Positions 26,591 through 36,359 of a stretch of 64,000 bases of DNA are shown piece by piece; within the stretch, counting starts at the first letter, position 1, and every line of letters starts with the position of its first letter. The notes under the pieces are model-generated. The model worked only from the letters and a program-made list of their open reading frames with translations. It had not been told where the DNA came from and ran no database searches. Source of the stretch: JAAYJK01 sp964501655 (GTDB lineage Bacteria > Bacillota > Syntrophomonadia > Syntrophomonadales > Syntrophomonadaceae); NCBI GenBank assembly GCA_964501655.1, contig CAZCTN010000008.1, positions 1 through 64,000 of the forward strand, read 5' to 3'. The translations under genes were made by a program, and so were the position numbers.

Positions 26591-27664
26591 TCAATTAATC
26601 AGTGACAGAGCCAGGCGGGCGTTATCAATTGCCCTCAGGCGCATATCCCGGGCCCGTTCAGATATATTCTCCTGGATTCGGGGGTCGTGCAGCAGGTCTT
26701 CCAATGCAGCTTTCATAGCCTCAGCCTCCTGGGGTAGAGCTTCCAGGCCAAAGGACTTTAAAAATGCATCAACTTTAGGGTCATAAGAGATTCCGGCAAA
26801 AGGCACGCCGCGGGTGGCAGCAAAGATTAAGGAATGCAACCGCATACCGATCAACAGATCCAGTCTGGATATTAAGGCGATATGTTCCCCGCTGTTGAGG
26901 TGACCGTCGATAACAAAACTGCGCTGCTTCATCATCCGCGCCACCCGGCGGGATTCTTCCCCATCCCGGGGATAATCCATAGGGATAAATATTATCTGGT
27001 AGTCGTTCTCCGCCATCTGATCAAGGACCCGGGCCAGATTACCCTGGTATCCCTCTAAATCTTTCCAGTGACGAACTGAGACGCCCGCCTTTTTCCCCTC
27101 AGGCGCCAGGCCCAGTTCCTGCAGCAGGATTTCGGCCTGCTTATAATCTGCCTCGGAGGGCTCCAGGGCAAAGACCGGGTCGGCGGTAATCTTGATCGGA
27201 GGTCGGGTTACCCCCAGTTGCTTCAGCAAGAGCCGGGAATCTTCGTCCCGCAGGGTAATCAAATCCACCCTATTAGCTATGGCATGCATGAGGGTTTGGC
27301 TGATTTTGCGGTTTATAGGACCAATACCCTGGGCATAGAATATAACCGGTTTATTAAGAGCCTTGGCCAGGGCCACGATGCTGATGTAATAGGGCAGGGA
27401 ACGAGGCCCGGTCACATCCTGCAGAAGACTGCCACCGCCGCTGATCAGCAGGTCACAGCTTAATAATTCCCTGATAACCTGCCAGGGATTTATCCGGTTG
27501 ACTGCGCGCAGACCATGCATCTGTAAGGTTCTGTCCGGGGAGCCCGAAAACACTACAAAATCAGCCCGGGGCTCAATGCTTTGAATGGTATGGCATATGG
27601 CCGATAGCAGGGCTTCATCCCCGGCATTGTCGAAACCATAATAGCCCGAAAGTGCTATTTTCAT
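26591..27664 (-). CDS. csaB: Polysaccharide pyruvyl transferase CsaB
   Basis: Adds ketal pyruvate to a secondary cell-wall polymer, which is what SLH domains bind. 357 residues: the family start KIALSGYYGFDNAGDEALL, LLISGGGSLLQDVTGPRSLPYY, VIFYAQGIGPINRK, KAGVSVRHW, FIPMDYPRDGEESRRVA, and LIGMRLHSLIFAATRGVPFAGISYD(P)K. ATG at 27664 has GGAGC upstream. It precedes other surface genes, and the window contains an SLH protein at 39.4 kb that could use the pyruvylated polymer. Wall-polymer target is inferred from the family. Confidence 0.9.
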   Translation of the reverse strand: MKIALSGYYGFDNAGDEALLSAICHTIQSIEPRADFVVFSGSPDRTLQMHGLRAVNRINPWQVIRELLSCDLLISGGGSLLQDVTGPRSLPYYISIVALAKALNKPVIFYAQGIGPINRKISQTLMHAIANRVDLITLRDEDSRLLLKQLGVTRPPIKITADPVFALEPSEADYKQAEILLQELGLAPEGKKAGVSVRHWKDLEGYQGNLARVLDQMAENDYQIIFIPMDYPRDGEESRRVARMMKQRSFVIDGHLNSGEHIALISRLDLLIGMRLHSLIFAATRGVPFAGISYDPKVDAFLKSFGLEALPQEAEAMKAALEDLLHDPRIQENISERARDMRLRAIDNARLALSLIN

Positions 27665-27752
27665 GATCAGGCTCCTTTCTGTAAATTTCCCTTTGGCTGG
27701 CCATGCGGCTGTTTAGTCTCTCTTGAACCCCACCGCAATCATACCTCACAAA

Positions 27753-29324
27753 TTAAGCAGCTCTCCTGGAGCGCAGGAAGTTAATAATCCTATGCTTAAT
27801 ATAATCAACTTCCTCAATCCGCATCTGCAATACTATTGCCCCGTAGGTAAATATGCCCAGCAGCATGCAAAGGCCGACCTGCATGATCTGGTTTTTCAGA
27901 TAACTGCTGTCCCAGAATCCTCCCAGGTAATGGTTGGATATATAGACTGCTGCACCCATCACCAGGGATGCCAGTATTATTTTGCCCAGGGTGGAGAAAA
28001 GCTGTTTCTCCGGCAGAGCAGGAAGCCGCCGGCGCAAAACATAATATACTATGATCATATTACAGGTGGCCGCTATAGCGGTAGCCAGAGCCAGACCTCC
28101 ATGGGCCAGCGGTCCGATCAAAATAAGGCAAAAAACCAGATTAAGGAATACGGTAAACAGACTTATTTTCACCGGGGTCCGAGTATCCTGCAGGGCAAAA
28201 AAGGTCCGGTTCATCATATTATAAGCCCCCTGGGAGTAAAGTCCCAGTACATAGAAGTGGAGGGCAAAAACCGTCATCTGAGTAGAGCGGCTGTCAAAAG
28301 CACCATGCTCGAAGAGTAGTCTGACCAGAGGTTCTGCCAGCACAAACAGACCTACCGCCGCCGGTATGGTAAAAAAGGCAATTAAATTCAGACCAAATAC
28401 CGTGGTGCGTCCCATGGCCTCATAATCAGTTGCTGCCGCCTGTTCGGAGAGAGTGGGAAAAACTGCGGTGTTGATGGCCGCTACAAAAAGGTTATAGGGC
28501 AAAAACATCAGCCGATTGGCGAAATTCAGAGCAGAGATGCTGCCCTCCACCAGTCCCGAGGCAAGTATACGGTCTATGGTTATGTATAACTGATTGATGG
28601 AAATACCTACCATGGCCGGTGCCATCAATTCCCATACCCGTCGTACCCCCGGCTGGGAAAAATCCATCTCCAGGCAGTAAGTGATTTCCTGCTTCTTCAA
28701 GGCGGGCAGCTGAATCATAACCTGGGCCATGGTAGCCAGCAGGGTGCCGACAGCCAGTCCGAAGATACCCCAGGCCGGAACCAGAATATATACCGCAGCA
28801 ATGATAACCGTTGAGAAGGCTACCGAAGTAAAGGCCGGTATGGCAAAATTCTTGAGGGCATTCAATATTCCCCCCAGCAGCAGCGATAGAGCCATAAAAA
28901 GTATACAGGGAAACATGATGCGGCTGAGTTTGATAGTCAGCAGGCTGGTTTCACCCGAAAAGCCCGGAGCGATTCCGGCCACCAGTACCGGTGCCGCCCA
29001 GATGCCCAGGGCACAGAGCAGGAGCATGCCCAAAACGCTGGAATTGATGATGGTGCTGGCCATGCGTGAAGCAGCAGTTTTCCCCGATTTCACCATTACC
29101 TCGGTAAAAACAGGAATCAGAGCGGTAGCCAGCGCTCCTCCGATGATAACGTATATCAGGTTGGGCAGGGTAAAAGCCATTAAATAGGAATCAGTATACA
29201 TGCTGGTTCCAAACCGGGCCGCTATCACCTGTTCACGTATAAAACCCAGCAGCCGCCCGATAATGCTAATGGCCAGTATGACCCCGGCCGCTCTGGCAAC
29301 AGTCTTCTTAGAAATTATACTCAC
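27753..29324 (-). CDS. murJ: MurJ-type lipid flippase
   Basis: 523 residues, about fourteen membrane segments throughout, MVIN/MurJ family of the MOP exporter superfamily. Recognisable are GFIREQVIAARFGTS with the conserved Arg, PNLIYVIIGGALATALIPVF, the central NFANRLMFLPYNLFVAA and MMNRTFFALQDTRTPV. MurJ flips lipid II; paralogues next to polysaccharide genes may flip other undecaprenyl-linked units, and here it is embedded in such a cluster. GTG 29324 start; only a weak ribosome site (TTAGG) is visible. Confidence 0.9.
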   Translation of the reverse strand: MSIISKKTVARAAGVILAISIIGRLLGFIREQVIAARFGTSMYTDSYLMAFTLPNLIYVIIGGALATALIPVFTEVMVKSGKTAASRMASTIINSSVLGMLLLCALGIWAAPVLVAGIAPGFSGETSLLTIKLSRIMFPCILFMALSLLLGGILNALKNFAIPAFTSVAFSTVIIAAVYILVPAWGIFGLAVGTLLATMAQVMIQLPALKKQEITYCLEMDFSQPGVRRVWELMAPAMVGISINQLYITIDRILASGLVEGSISALNFANRLMFLPYNLFVAAINTAVFPTLSEQAAATDYEAMGRTTVFGLNLIAFFTIPAAVGLFVLAEPLVRLLFEHGAFDSRSTQMTVFALHFYVLGLYSQGAYNMMNRTFFALQDTRTPVKISLFTVFLNLVFCLILIGPLAHGGLALATAIAATCNMIIVYYVLRRRLPALPEKQLFSTLGKIILASLVMGAAVYISNHYLGGFWDSSYLKNQIMQVGLCMLLGIFTYGAIVLQMRIEEVDYIKHRIINFLRSRRAA

Positions 29325-29402
29325 CCTAACCAGTCTGCTCCCGCGAAGCAGTCCGTTAATTTTAACCCCCGGCTGGAGTCCGGGCCGGCTATATATCCGG
29401 GG

Positions 29403-30698
29403 TTAAATTCTTTCCAGCCGGAATCCCTTATCCCGCAGCAGGACAGGTTCATAATAATTTTTTGTATCTACGATGAAAGGCTGGGAATTCGAATCCATAA
29501 GTTCCCGCAGCAGGTCCAGGTTCATTAAATCAATGCCGTTCTGCAAAGCCAGCAGGACCATGCCATGGGCACCTGCTGCCGCTTCATGCAGGCTGTTCAC
29601 TTTAAAATCATAGCTGGCCGGGACTGCCGGGTCAAAGGCTTTAACGGTACAGCCCGCGCTTTGCAGTGCCTCGATCACTCCCAGGGCCGGGCTCATTCGA
29701 TCATCATTGGAATAGTCTTTCATAGCCAGGCCCAGTACCGCGATGCGAGCCTGAGAGGGAGGAACCTTAAGATTACGCAAAACCAGATCCGCTACATAGC
29801 GGGGCATGGCCTCGTTAACCTGGCGGGCAGTGGCTAGAAGATTAAGACTTACTCCCACCTCCTCGGCTTTGGGCAATAGATAGAAAAGGGCATTGGGCAG
29901 GCAGTACCCGCCCACCCCGGGTCCCGGATTGAGCAGATTAACCCTTTGATGGGTGTTGGCGACTGCTACTACCTCGAATATATCTATACCCATGCCTTTG
30001 CAAAAGCGGGCAAATTCATTGACCATAGCGATGTCCACGTCCCGGGAGATATTTTCTATCACCTTGGAGGCTTCCACCACCTCCATGCAGCTGGCCTGGG
30101 TAATGGGAGCCCGGGTAACTATGGACATTAAATCAAACGCCTTTTCGGTGCTGGCAGGGTTAATTCCGGCCAGAGCAGCGGGCATGTGTTCAAATTCATG
30201 AAAGGCGCGCCCTTCCGCGATGCGCTCCGAAGAATAAGCCAGAAAGAAATCCTGGCCCGCCTTAAGACCGCTTTCCTCTTCCAGCAAGGGCAGGATAATA
30301 TCCCGGGTAGTGCCGGGTATGACCGTACTTCTGATCAGCACCAGGTCCCCTTGCTTAAGCCCGGCGCCTACGGTACGGCAAACCTCGAGCAGAGGAGTAA
30401 TATCGTGCTGATGACTCTCTACCGGGATGCCAATGGTTACAATTATATGGTCACACTCCCCCATAGCCTGCCCACCATCGATTATAGCCCGAAAACGGCC
30501 CTGATCCAGCTGAGTACGGAGTATATCCTGTATGTTCCGGCCCTCGTAGGACTCCAGGTGATGAGTTATGCCCCGGCTAAGATCAGATACCAGTTTTTCA
30601 TCGATATCTACCCCGGTTACCTGACACCCTCGCATGGCGAAACTCAAGGCCAGGGGAAGGCCCACGAAACCCAATCCAAACATGCATACTTTTTTCAT
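29403..30698 (-). CDS. Nucleotide-sugar dehydrogenase (UDP-ManNAc/UDP-Glc type)
   Basis: 431 residues of the UDP-glucose/GDP-mannose dehydrogenase family: NAD fold KVCMFGLGFVGLPLALSFA, IIVTIGIPV, VLIRSTVIPGTT, EVVEASKVIENISRDVDIA, and the active-site Cys in PGPGVGGYCLPNALFYL, then the C-terminal LGLAMKDYSNDDRMSPA and AFDP. It oxidises C6 of a UDP-sugar to the uronic acid. A UDP-GlcNAc 2-epimerase gene at 62.5 kb makes UDP-ManNAc, which fits a WecC-like role, but UDP-Glc cannot be excluded. Confidence 0.88.
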   Translation of the reverse strand: MKKVCMFGLGFVGLPLALSFAMRGCQVTGVDIDEKLVSDLSRGITHHLESYEGRNIQDILRTQLDQGRFRAIIDGGQAMGECDHIIVTIGIPVESHQHDITPLLEVCRTVGAGLKQGDLVLIRSTVIPGTTRDIILPLLEEESGLKAGQDFFLAYSSERIAEGRAFHEFEHMPAALAGINPASTEKAFDLMSIVTRAPITQASCMEVVEASKVIENISRDVDIAMVNEFARFCKGMGIDIFEVVAVANTHQRVNLLNPGPGVGGYCLPNALFYLLPKAEEVGVSLNLLATARQVNEAMPRYVADLVLRNLKVPPSQARIAVLGLAMKDYSNDDRMSPALGVIEALQSAGCTVKAFDPAVPASYDFKVNSLHEAAAGAHGMVLLALQNGIDLMNLDLLRELMDSNSQPFIVDTKNYYEPVLLRDKGFRLERI

Positions 30699-30725
30699 AT
30701 GGCAACGTCCTCCAATAATAGTTAA

Positions 30726-31877
30726 CTAGCAGTACTTTTCATTATAATATCGTTCTATGGTTTCTATCATAAACTCGGCTCTGCTTTCCCAGGAATTCTC
30801 CTTCGCCCGTTCCAGGCGGGCGGTCTTCCGGGAGGGGGTATCTGCCAGGGCCCGGTTTATGGCGGCAGTAAAGCCATCCACTCCGCGTCCGAACTCAACC
30901 AGTTCGGAAAAGTCCGATATTTCCGGCATTGGCACCGAAGCGATCGGACGTCCAGAGGCCAGGTACTCATAGAATTTGAGGGGGCTTACGGTAGATGTAA
31001 GCTCATTTTCACGAAAAGGGTTGAGGCATACATCAAAGCCCTTCAGGTAACCGGGCAGTAGCTGCCTATCCCGGTGACCCAGGAAATGAATGTTGTTTTG
31101 CTGTTTAAACCTGGATATATCAATATTTGCTCCTACCGGTCCCACCATGACCACCGATCCCTGCGAAAAATTACGGGCTATATGGCTGATGAGCTCCAGA
31201 TCAATCCATTCCTTTATGGCCCCGACAAACCCAAGAATGGGATGGGGCAGATGCCGGAGTTCTTCCGCCAGGGGAGTTTCAGCCCCATCAGCCTGGCCAA
31301 AATGCTGGATATCGGCCGCATTAGGGGAAAGGAATATCCTCCTGGCATAAGCCTGCTTGCTTTCATACAAGCCCCGGGCGGTACAGAAGACCAGGTCGCA
31401 GCTTTGCAGGAGTTTTCGCTCCATGGCCTTGACCAGCTTAGGGTTAAAGCCCGCGTAAGCCGAGTGCTCGTCAACACAATCATAAACTCGATAAACCTCG
31501 TCCAATCTGCCCAGCAAATCACAGCTGGTGTGCAGGTAAGTCCATAAAATGCTGCGGCTGAAACCCAGCTGCTGCATGGCGGCCTTGACGGATCGGGCTA
31601 TTTTTTGCTGATTCAAAACATTTATTCCCGCCCAGCGACTGCCAAAGGGCCATACCACCGGCGGAGAAAGAAGCCAGATGTTGTCATTTAACGGTCTGAT
31701 TCCTGACCGGGCTATTTCTTTCTTAAAAGCTACCCCGGGGTCCTTGTACGGGGAAAGAAAAGAAATAGGCGGTTCTACGTATAATATCCTGTGATTTTTG
31801 GGCAGACGGGACATGATCTGCTGCTTTCTGGTCCACAGTGGTTCCCAATCTACTGATGAAATACAAACAATATCCAA
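30726..31877 (-). CDS. Glycosyltransferase, GT-B fold
   Basis: 383 residues. N-terminal MDIVCISSVDWEPLWTRKQQ and ILYVEPPISF are typical of a subgroup of family 1/4 glycosyltransferases that act on exopolysaccharides. Further motifs: VYDCVDEHSAYAG, FCTARGLYESK, ILGFVGAIKEWIDL, NIHFLGHRDRQLLPGYLKGFDVCLNPF and SPLKFYEYLASGRPIASVPM. It lies between the UDP-sugar dehydrogenase and the O-antigen ligase on one strand with short gaps, so it probably adds a sugar of the same polymer. Donor and acceptor unknown. Confidence 0.87.
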   Translation of the reverse strand: MDIVCISSVDWEPLWTRKQQIMSRLPKNHRILYVEPPISFLSPYKDPGVAFKKEIARSGIRPLNDNIWLLSPPVVWPFGSRWAGINVLNQQKIARSVKAAMQQLGFSRSILWTYLHTSCDLLGRLDEVYRVYDCVDEHSAYAGFNPKLVKAMERKLLQSCDLVFCTARGLYESKQAYARRIFLSPNAADIQHFGQADGAETPLAEELRHLPHPILGFVGAIKEWIDLELISHIARNFSQGSVVMVGPVGANIDISRFKQQNNIHFLGHRDRQLLPGYLKGFDVCLNPFRENELTSTVSPLKFYEYLASGRPIASVPMPEISDFSELVEFGRGVDGFTAAINRALADTPSRKTARLERAKENSWESRAEFMIETIERYYNEKYC

Positions 31878-31989
31878 AAAACTTCCTCCGGTCTTATACC
31901 TTTATATGATTAATAGGTCCTGGCTGGTTACATAAAAAATCATTGGCGCAAAAGCCATTGATTGGGCCTCATTCATGACTGACTGCCGA

Positions 31990-33234
31990 TTATGCTTCCT
32001 CCCGGGGTGGGGATGAAGCGGACAAATATGGCAGGGCCATTACCAAGCCCAGGAAAAACCAAAAATAGGAGGCCATCATAGGTACCTCAAATACATTTTC
32101 TACACAGTTGTGAGCCAGGACCCCGATCATACCGATCAGAATCCCCAGTCCCATATAGCGGATATAATCATCCCGGGTTATATCCAGGGACCGGCGAGCC
32201 TTTCTCAAGGCCAGCACCATCAGGGTCAGGGTAGCCATCAAGCCTACCCAGCCGGTTTCGGTCCCTACTTTTAAATACCAGTTGTCAGCATAAAAACTAT
32301 CCTCGGGATAATAGCGGGCAGCAACTGCCCCGCCAAATTCTCCCAGTCCTACCCCTACCGCCGGAGAAGTCTGCCAGTAATCCAGTGCTTTATCCCAGCG
32401 GCCCAATCGGCCTCCTCTTTCGGAAGAAATGAGGTACTCAGGACTGGTCATGTAAGCCAGACGGTCGTAAACAGTAGGCATCAGGGCCGGAGTTAACACC
32501 GCCAGAAGCACCATGGCGATGATAATACGCCGGTCCACCCATAAACCCAGCAACACTGCCTCCAGTATAAAGGCCAGCCAGGCACCCCGGGAAAAAGTGA
32601 AGACCAGACAGGCGGCCAGAACCAGAAGCAAGCCGGCATAAACCAGCTTCTTGAAGGCGCTGCCGCTGGTAAAATACATGGCAAAAGCCGGGGGCAAAGC
32701 CAGTACCATCAGACTCCCCAGTATGTTGGGACTGCCTATGATGGAAAAAACCCGGGTAGTGATCGAGGTTTCTTTGCTGTCGACCCAACCTAGGGGTATC
32801 TCCACCCCGGTAAAATATTGATAGATACCATATAAAGCCACCAGGGCGCAGGCCAGCAGAAAAACATCTACCAGAGTTTTGGCCTGTACCCGGCTGAACA
32901 ACAGGTTGTAACCCAGGAAAAAGAAGAAAACGTACTGCAGCATGACCCTGATACCCTCCAGGGCTACCACATCATTAGGAGAATTGATCAAAAAAAGGCA
33001 TACCATTACCGCCCCATAGACAAGTATCGGCAGCAACAAGCTGCTGCCCTGGGGGCGTAATCGTTCCAAGGCTGTCCGATAGATCCAGATGCCCACTATA
33101 AAAATAAACAGCAGTTCGTCCCATATTCCCTGCAGTGAAGTAAAGGCCACCTGACGGAAAAACCAGTCCATGATAACATATAAGACCACCAGGTAGAGTT
33201 CCAGTCCCCGGCCTTTGGCTTTAACTTGATCCAA
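31990..33234 (-). CDS. O-antigen ligase/polymerase-like membrane protein
   Basis: 414 residues with about eleven membrane segments, Wzy_C/WaaL superfamily. The large extracytoplasmic loop carries the family signature near LDYWQTSPAVGVGLGEFGG and the later NCVENVFEVP..ASYFWFFLG. In monoderm bacteria such proteins polymerise or transfer undecaprenyl-linked glycans outside the membrane, or glycosylate surface proteins. It is the second gene of the minus-strand polysaccharide operon, 49 bases after the DUF4330 gene. Confidence 0.85.
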   Translation of the reverse strand: MDQVKAKGRGLELYLVVLYVIMDWFFRQVAFTSLQGIWDELLFIFIVGIWIYRTALERLRPQGSSLLLPILVYGAVMVCLFLINSPNDVVALEGIRVMLQYVFFFFLGYNLLFSRVQAKTLVDVFLLACALVALYGIYQYFTGVEIPLGWVDSKETSITTRVFSIIGSPNILGSLMVLALPPAFAMYFTSGSAFKKLVYAGLLLVLAACLVFTFSRGAWLAFILEAVLLGLWVDRRIIIAMVLLAVLTPALMPTVYDRLAYMTSPEYLISSERGGRLGRWDKALDYWQTSPAVGVGLGEFGGAVAARYYPEDSFYADNWYLKVGTETGWVGLMATLTLMVLALRKARRSLDITRDDYIRYMGLGILIGMIGVLAHNCVENVFEVPMMASYFWFFLGLVMALPYLSASSPPREEA

Positions 33235-33283
33235 AATCCACTCGCCTCCAGCGTGAAATCAAAGTATAATTGGCTCCGAAAAA

Positions 33284-33775
33284 CTAGGGCTCTACCGCAA
33301 CTGAAACAACTGTAGATATCAGGGAAACCTTCTGGGTATTAACATAAAAATCTTCTTTCCCCGCCCGGACTTTTTGTCCGGCAAAAGTTATTTCAGAGGG
33401 AGATACCTGGGAAGTTGTGGTTTCCAGGGTAAGAAAAATATCTTTGCGAAACGGGTTTTTGGATAATATCATCTGACCGGCATCGTCAGCCGCCACCCAG
33501 TTGGCCTGTTCCACTTCCATTTCCGTAATCTTAACTGCAGTAAGAGCACCGCTGGCCACCAGGGTATCCCCCACCTGCAGGTTGTCTTCCACCCCGGGAT
33601 ATACGTTGGGACAGACCACCTTAACCACAATGGTTTTAGCTTCAGAACTGACATCGGCAGCCCGATCCTTATACAAATAAGCAAACACCAGAGCCAGTAC
33701 TACCAGTAGAATGGCCAGGTCTACTATACTCACTTTGCCAAATATTCGCCCTTTTTCGTCTATCATTCGGGCCAT
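33284..33775 (-). CDS. DUF4330 membrane protein
   Basis: 163 residues: a short cytoplasmic start (MIDEKGRIFGKVSIVDL), one membrane segment (about 18-35) and an extracytoplasmic beta-rich domain with VYPGVEDNLQVGDTLVASGAL, as in the DUF4330 family. Function unknown. Members usually stand next to polysaccharide genes, as here, where it is the first gene of the minus-strand operon. An accessory of glycan assembly is a reasonable guess. Confidence 0.75.
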   Translation of the reverse strand: MARMIDEKGRIFGKVSIVDLAILLVVLALVFAYLYKDRAADVSSEAKTIVVKVVCPNVYPGVEDNLQVGDTLVASGALTAVKITEMEVEQANWVAADDAGQMILSKNPFRKDIFLTLETTTSQVSPSEITFAGQKVRAGKEDFYVNTQKVSLISTVVSVAVEP

Positions 33776-33791
33776 CCCCCTCTACAAATTT

Positions 33792-33809
33792 TATACTTTC
33801 CACAGTATA
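33792..33809. promoter_or_regulatory. Palindrome between divergent operons
   Basis: TATACT and AGTATA are arranged as an inverted repeat around TTCCAC, 17 bases before the DUF4330 start codon. It may be an operator for that operon; the TATACT in minus orientation could also be a -10 box. Confidence 0.35.
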
Positions 33810-34013
33810 GCAAAGATAAACTGCAAATACCACGTACAGCTTGAGAATACATACAAATTTATCCTTAAGCTATAGGGCAAGTTTTTGTATATAATTAGTA
33901 TAAACTCCGGGGCCAAGTCTATAGGAGGAGGATCAGCCCGGCCTGTTATATAGACAAGCTTGGCAGGCGGTGTTAGAATAATTCTAGCGCAGGATCGGGG
34001 AGGATGTTTATTT

Positions 34014-35087
34014 ATGTTGGAATTTCCAGCATTTTTGGTTATATTAGCAGCTTTTGTCGTTACCTTAGTATCCATGCCATGGGTGATTAAACTAGCTTTT
34101 AAACTGGGAGCCATAGATCAGCCGGATGAGAGAAAAGTACATCAGGATGCCATGCCTCGACTGGGCGGTATGGCTATTTACATATCCTTTTTGCTTGCTA
34201 TGCTGTTCTATGTTGGTGTAAAGGGACCCTTCACGGGCTTGATTATCGGTGCCAGCATAGTATTTATAGTGGGTATGCTGGATGATATGTACGGACTCTC
34301 CGCTTGGGTGAAACTGCTGGGCCAATGTGCTGCAGCCGGGGTGGCCATGTATTTTGGGGTAATGGTGGAGTTTCTGACCAATCCCTTTGACGGAATGTTG
34401 TTTCTGGGTTACTTCAGCTTGCCATTGACCCTGGTCTGGATTGTAGGGGTCAGCAATGCCATTAACCTGATAGATGGGCTGGATGGCCTGGCCGGAGGGG
34501 TATCAGCCATAGCTGCTGTTACCATGGGGATAGTAGCCCTGGTAGAAGGACAGGCACTGGTAGCCGTGACCGCGTTTATATTGGCTGCGGGAATCGCAGG
34601 TTTTTTGCCTTACAATTTTTATCCGGCTCGGACCTTCATGGGAGACGGAGGCTCCAACTTCCTGGGTTTCGTACTGGCCTGCATCGCTATTATGGGCACA
34701 GCCAAGAGTGCTGCCTTGATATCCCTGTTTATACCTATCGTGATCCTGGGCATACCCATCTTCGATACTTTTTTTGCCATATTGCGAAGGATTCACAAAC
34801 AAACTCCGATATTTAAACCAGATAAAGATCATCTGCACCACCGCTTAATGGTTCTGGGGATGAGCCACCGGCGGAGTGTTTTCACCATATACCTTATCAG
34901 TGGGTTTTTTAGTGCAGTGGCTATTACACTAACTTTTATAACCGATCCTAAAGCCATGCTGGGGTTGGGCTTGCTGCTGCTGATTATTGTTATGGGAGCT
35001 GATAAAGTAGGGTTGTTGACTGGGGAGAACCAAGAAGCGGAGAAGGCGGTTTTACCCAAGGGTAAGCCCAGCAAAGCAGAGTTGTAG
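34014..35087 (+). CDS. Undecaprenyl-phosphate GlcNAc-1-phosphate transferase (TagO/WecA type)
   Basis: Starts lipid-linked glycan synthesis by moving GlcNAc-1-P from UDP-GlcNAc to undecaprenyl phosphate. 357 residues, about eleven membrane segments. Catalytic motifs: VGMLDDMYGLS with the Asp pair, NAINLIDGLDGLAGG, FMGDGGSNFLGF and the HLHHRLM histidine cluster. ATG 34014 follows GGGGAGG; a longer frame from 33960 is less likely. A TATAAT at 33890-33895 lies upstream with no clear -35. It is divergent from the polysaccharide operon and followed by an LCP ligase, as in teichoic-acid-like pathways. Confidence 0.9.
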   Translation: MLEFPAFLVILAAFVVTLVSMPWVIKLAFKLGAIDQPDERKVHQDAMPRLGGMAIYISFLLAMLFYVGVKGPFTGLIIGASIVFIVGMLDDMYGLSAWVKLLGQCAAAGVAMYFGVMVEFLTNPFDGMLFLGYFSLPLTLVWIVGVSNAINLIDGLDGLAGGVSAIAAVTMGIVALVEGQALVAVTAFILAAGIAGFLPYNFYPARTFMGDGGSNFLGFVLACIAIMGTAKSAALISLFIPIVILGIPIFDTFFAILRRIHKQTPIFKPDKDHLHHRLMVLGMSHRRSVFTIYLISGFFSAVAITLTFITDPKAMLGLGLLLLIIVMGADKVGLLTGENQEAEKAVLPKGKPSKAEL

Positions 35088-35118
35088 AATCTGGAAAGCC
35101 GATTCAGGGGTGGAATTA

Positions 35119-36318
35119 ATGAAAAAATCTGTATTATATGCCAGATATATTGCTGGCGCCATGCTGGTGTTCCTACTGTTTTTCGGTATGGGCTCCGCTA
35201 TCAGCGCCTATGTGAAGGCCAGCAACAATGGCACAGATTCAGCGGATGCTGACCAGGAGATGATGCTGGAAGAGCAGGAGGGGGAAAGGACCAATATTCT
35301 GGTGCTGGGTGTAGATGCCCGACCGGGAGAGGATAATTCTCGTTCCGATACTATGCTGCTGGTTTCCATCGACCCCCATCTGGACCAGGCGGTAGTGATT
35401 TCCATACCTCGTGACACCAGGGTTAATGTTCCCGGCAGTCCCCTGGATAAGATATGCACCGCCAATTTTGTCGGCGGCCCGGCATATGCAGTAAAGATAG
35501 TAGAGGAATTCATGGATCTCAATATAGATTACTATGTCGAAGCAGATTTTAACGGTTTCAAAAACATCATTGACACCATCGGAGGGGTTAGCATTAATGT
35601 GCCCCAACGAATGTACAAACCCAGTGAAGGAATAGATTTGTACCCCGGACTGCAGAAACTGGACGGGTATCAGGCCCTGGCTTTTGTTCGCTACCGGAAC
35701 TACCAATTCGGAGACATTGAACGTACCGCTCATCAGCAGGAATTCCTGGTAGCACTGGCCGACGAATTGCTGCAGGCTCGGACCATACCCAAGCTGCCGG
35801 CCCTGCTGAAAGAGACCAGGGGCTTTGTGAATACTAACCTGGGCATCCGGGATATGCTGAGAATAGCCAGTTGGGCTCCGGGATTTACGGCTTCATCTGT
35901 TACTGCCCAGACTTTGCCGGGATATTTTTACGATGTCTATAACCATGAAGGCGTCATGGAACAGAGTTATTGGGTCGCCGACCGTGAGGAGGCGACAGGC
36001 TTATTGGACCGATTATTTGAGGGTGAAACTGTAGCAGTTATCCAGGCTTCCCCTTTGCCCGCCTATGTACCGCCTTCCAATGAAGATGCCCTAGTCGATG
36101 AGGAAGATCCGGAGGATGAAAGGTCCGGTCTGCCCAGTCCCGGCAATAATGATATTGATACCGGGTATGATACTGACCGCGATTGGATTTATGATTCCGG
36201 GGATGAAGAGCGAAAAGGTCACTGGGAAGATGAGGACTGGGATGAACGCCAGGAAGACCCTGAGAGCCAGGAAGAATATTACAATTCGGTAGAAGAATCC
36301 ACTGGTTCAGAGCTATAA
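35119..36318 (+). CDS. LytR/CpsA/Psr (LCP) family ligase with acidic tail
   Basis: Attaches undecaprenyl-linked wall glycans to peptidoglycan outside the membrane. 399 residues: short cytoplasmic start, one membrane segment (about 9-30), a linker, then the LCP domain from about residue 60 with ILVLGVDARPGEDNSRSDTM, VVISIPRDTRV, AVKIVEEFMDL, FIDTIGGV-like NIIDTIGGVSINVP and ALAFVRYRNYQFGDIERTAHQQ carrying the conserved Arg residues. After about residue 315 the tail is unusual: some 80 residues rich in Asp and Glu with Pro/Gly, low complexity. ATG 35119 has AGGGGTGG upstream. Confidence 0.9.
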   Translation: MKKSVLYARYIAGAMLVFLLFFGMGSAISAYVKASNNGTDSADADQEMMLEEQEGERTNILVLGVDARPGEDNSRSDTMLLVSIDPHLDQAVVISIPRDTRVNVPGSPLDKICTANFVGGPAYAVKIVEEFMDLNIDYYVEADFNGFKNIIDTIGGVSINVPQRMYKPSEGIDLYPGLQKLDGYQALAFVRYRNYQFGDIERTAHQQEFLVALADELLQARTIPKLPALLKETRGFVNTNLGIRDMLRIASWAPGFTASSVTAQTLPGYFYDVYNHEGVMEQSYWVADREEATGLLDRLFEGETVAVIQASPLPAYVPPSNEDALVDEEDPEDERSGLPSPGNNDIDTGYDTDRDWIYDSGDEERKGHWEDEDWDERQEDPESQEEYYNSVEESTGSEL

Positions 36319-36333
36319 ATACAATGCAATTTG

Positions 36334-36359
36334 AAGGCCGGGGGGCCTTTTGTTTTTTT
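36334..36359 (+). terminator. Rho-independent terminator after the LCP gene
   Basis: AAGGCC pairs with GGCCTT around a G-rich loop; TTTTGTTTTTTT follows. Confidence 0.85.
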
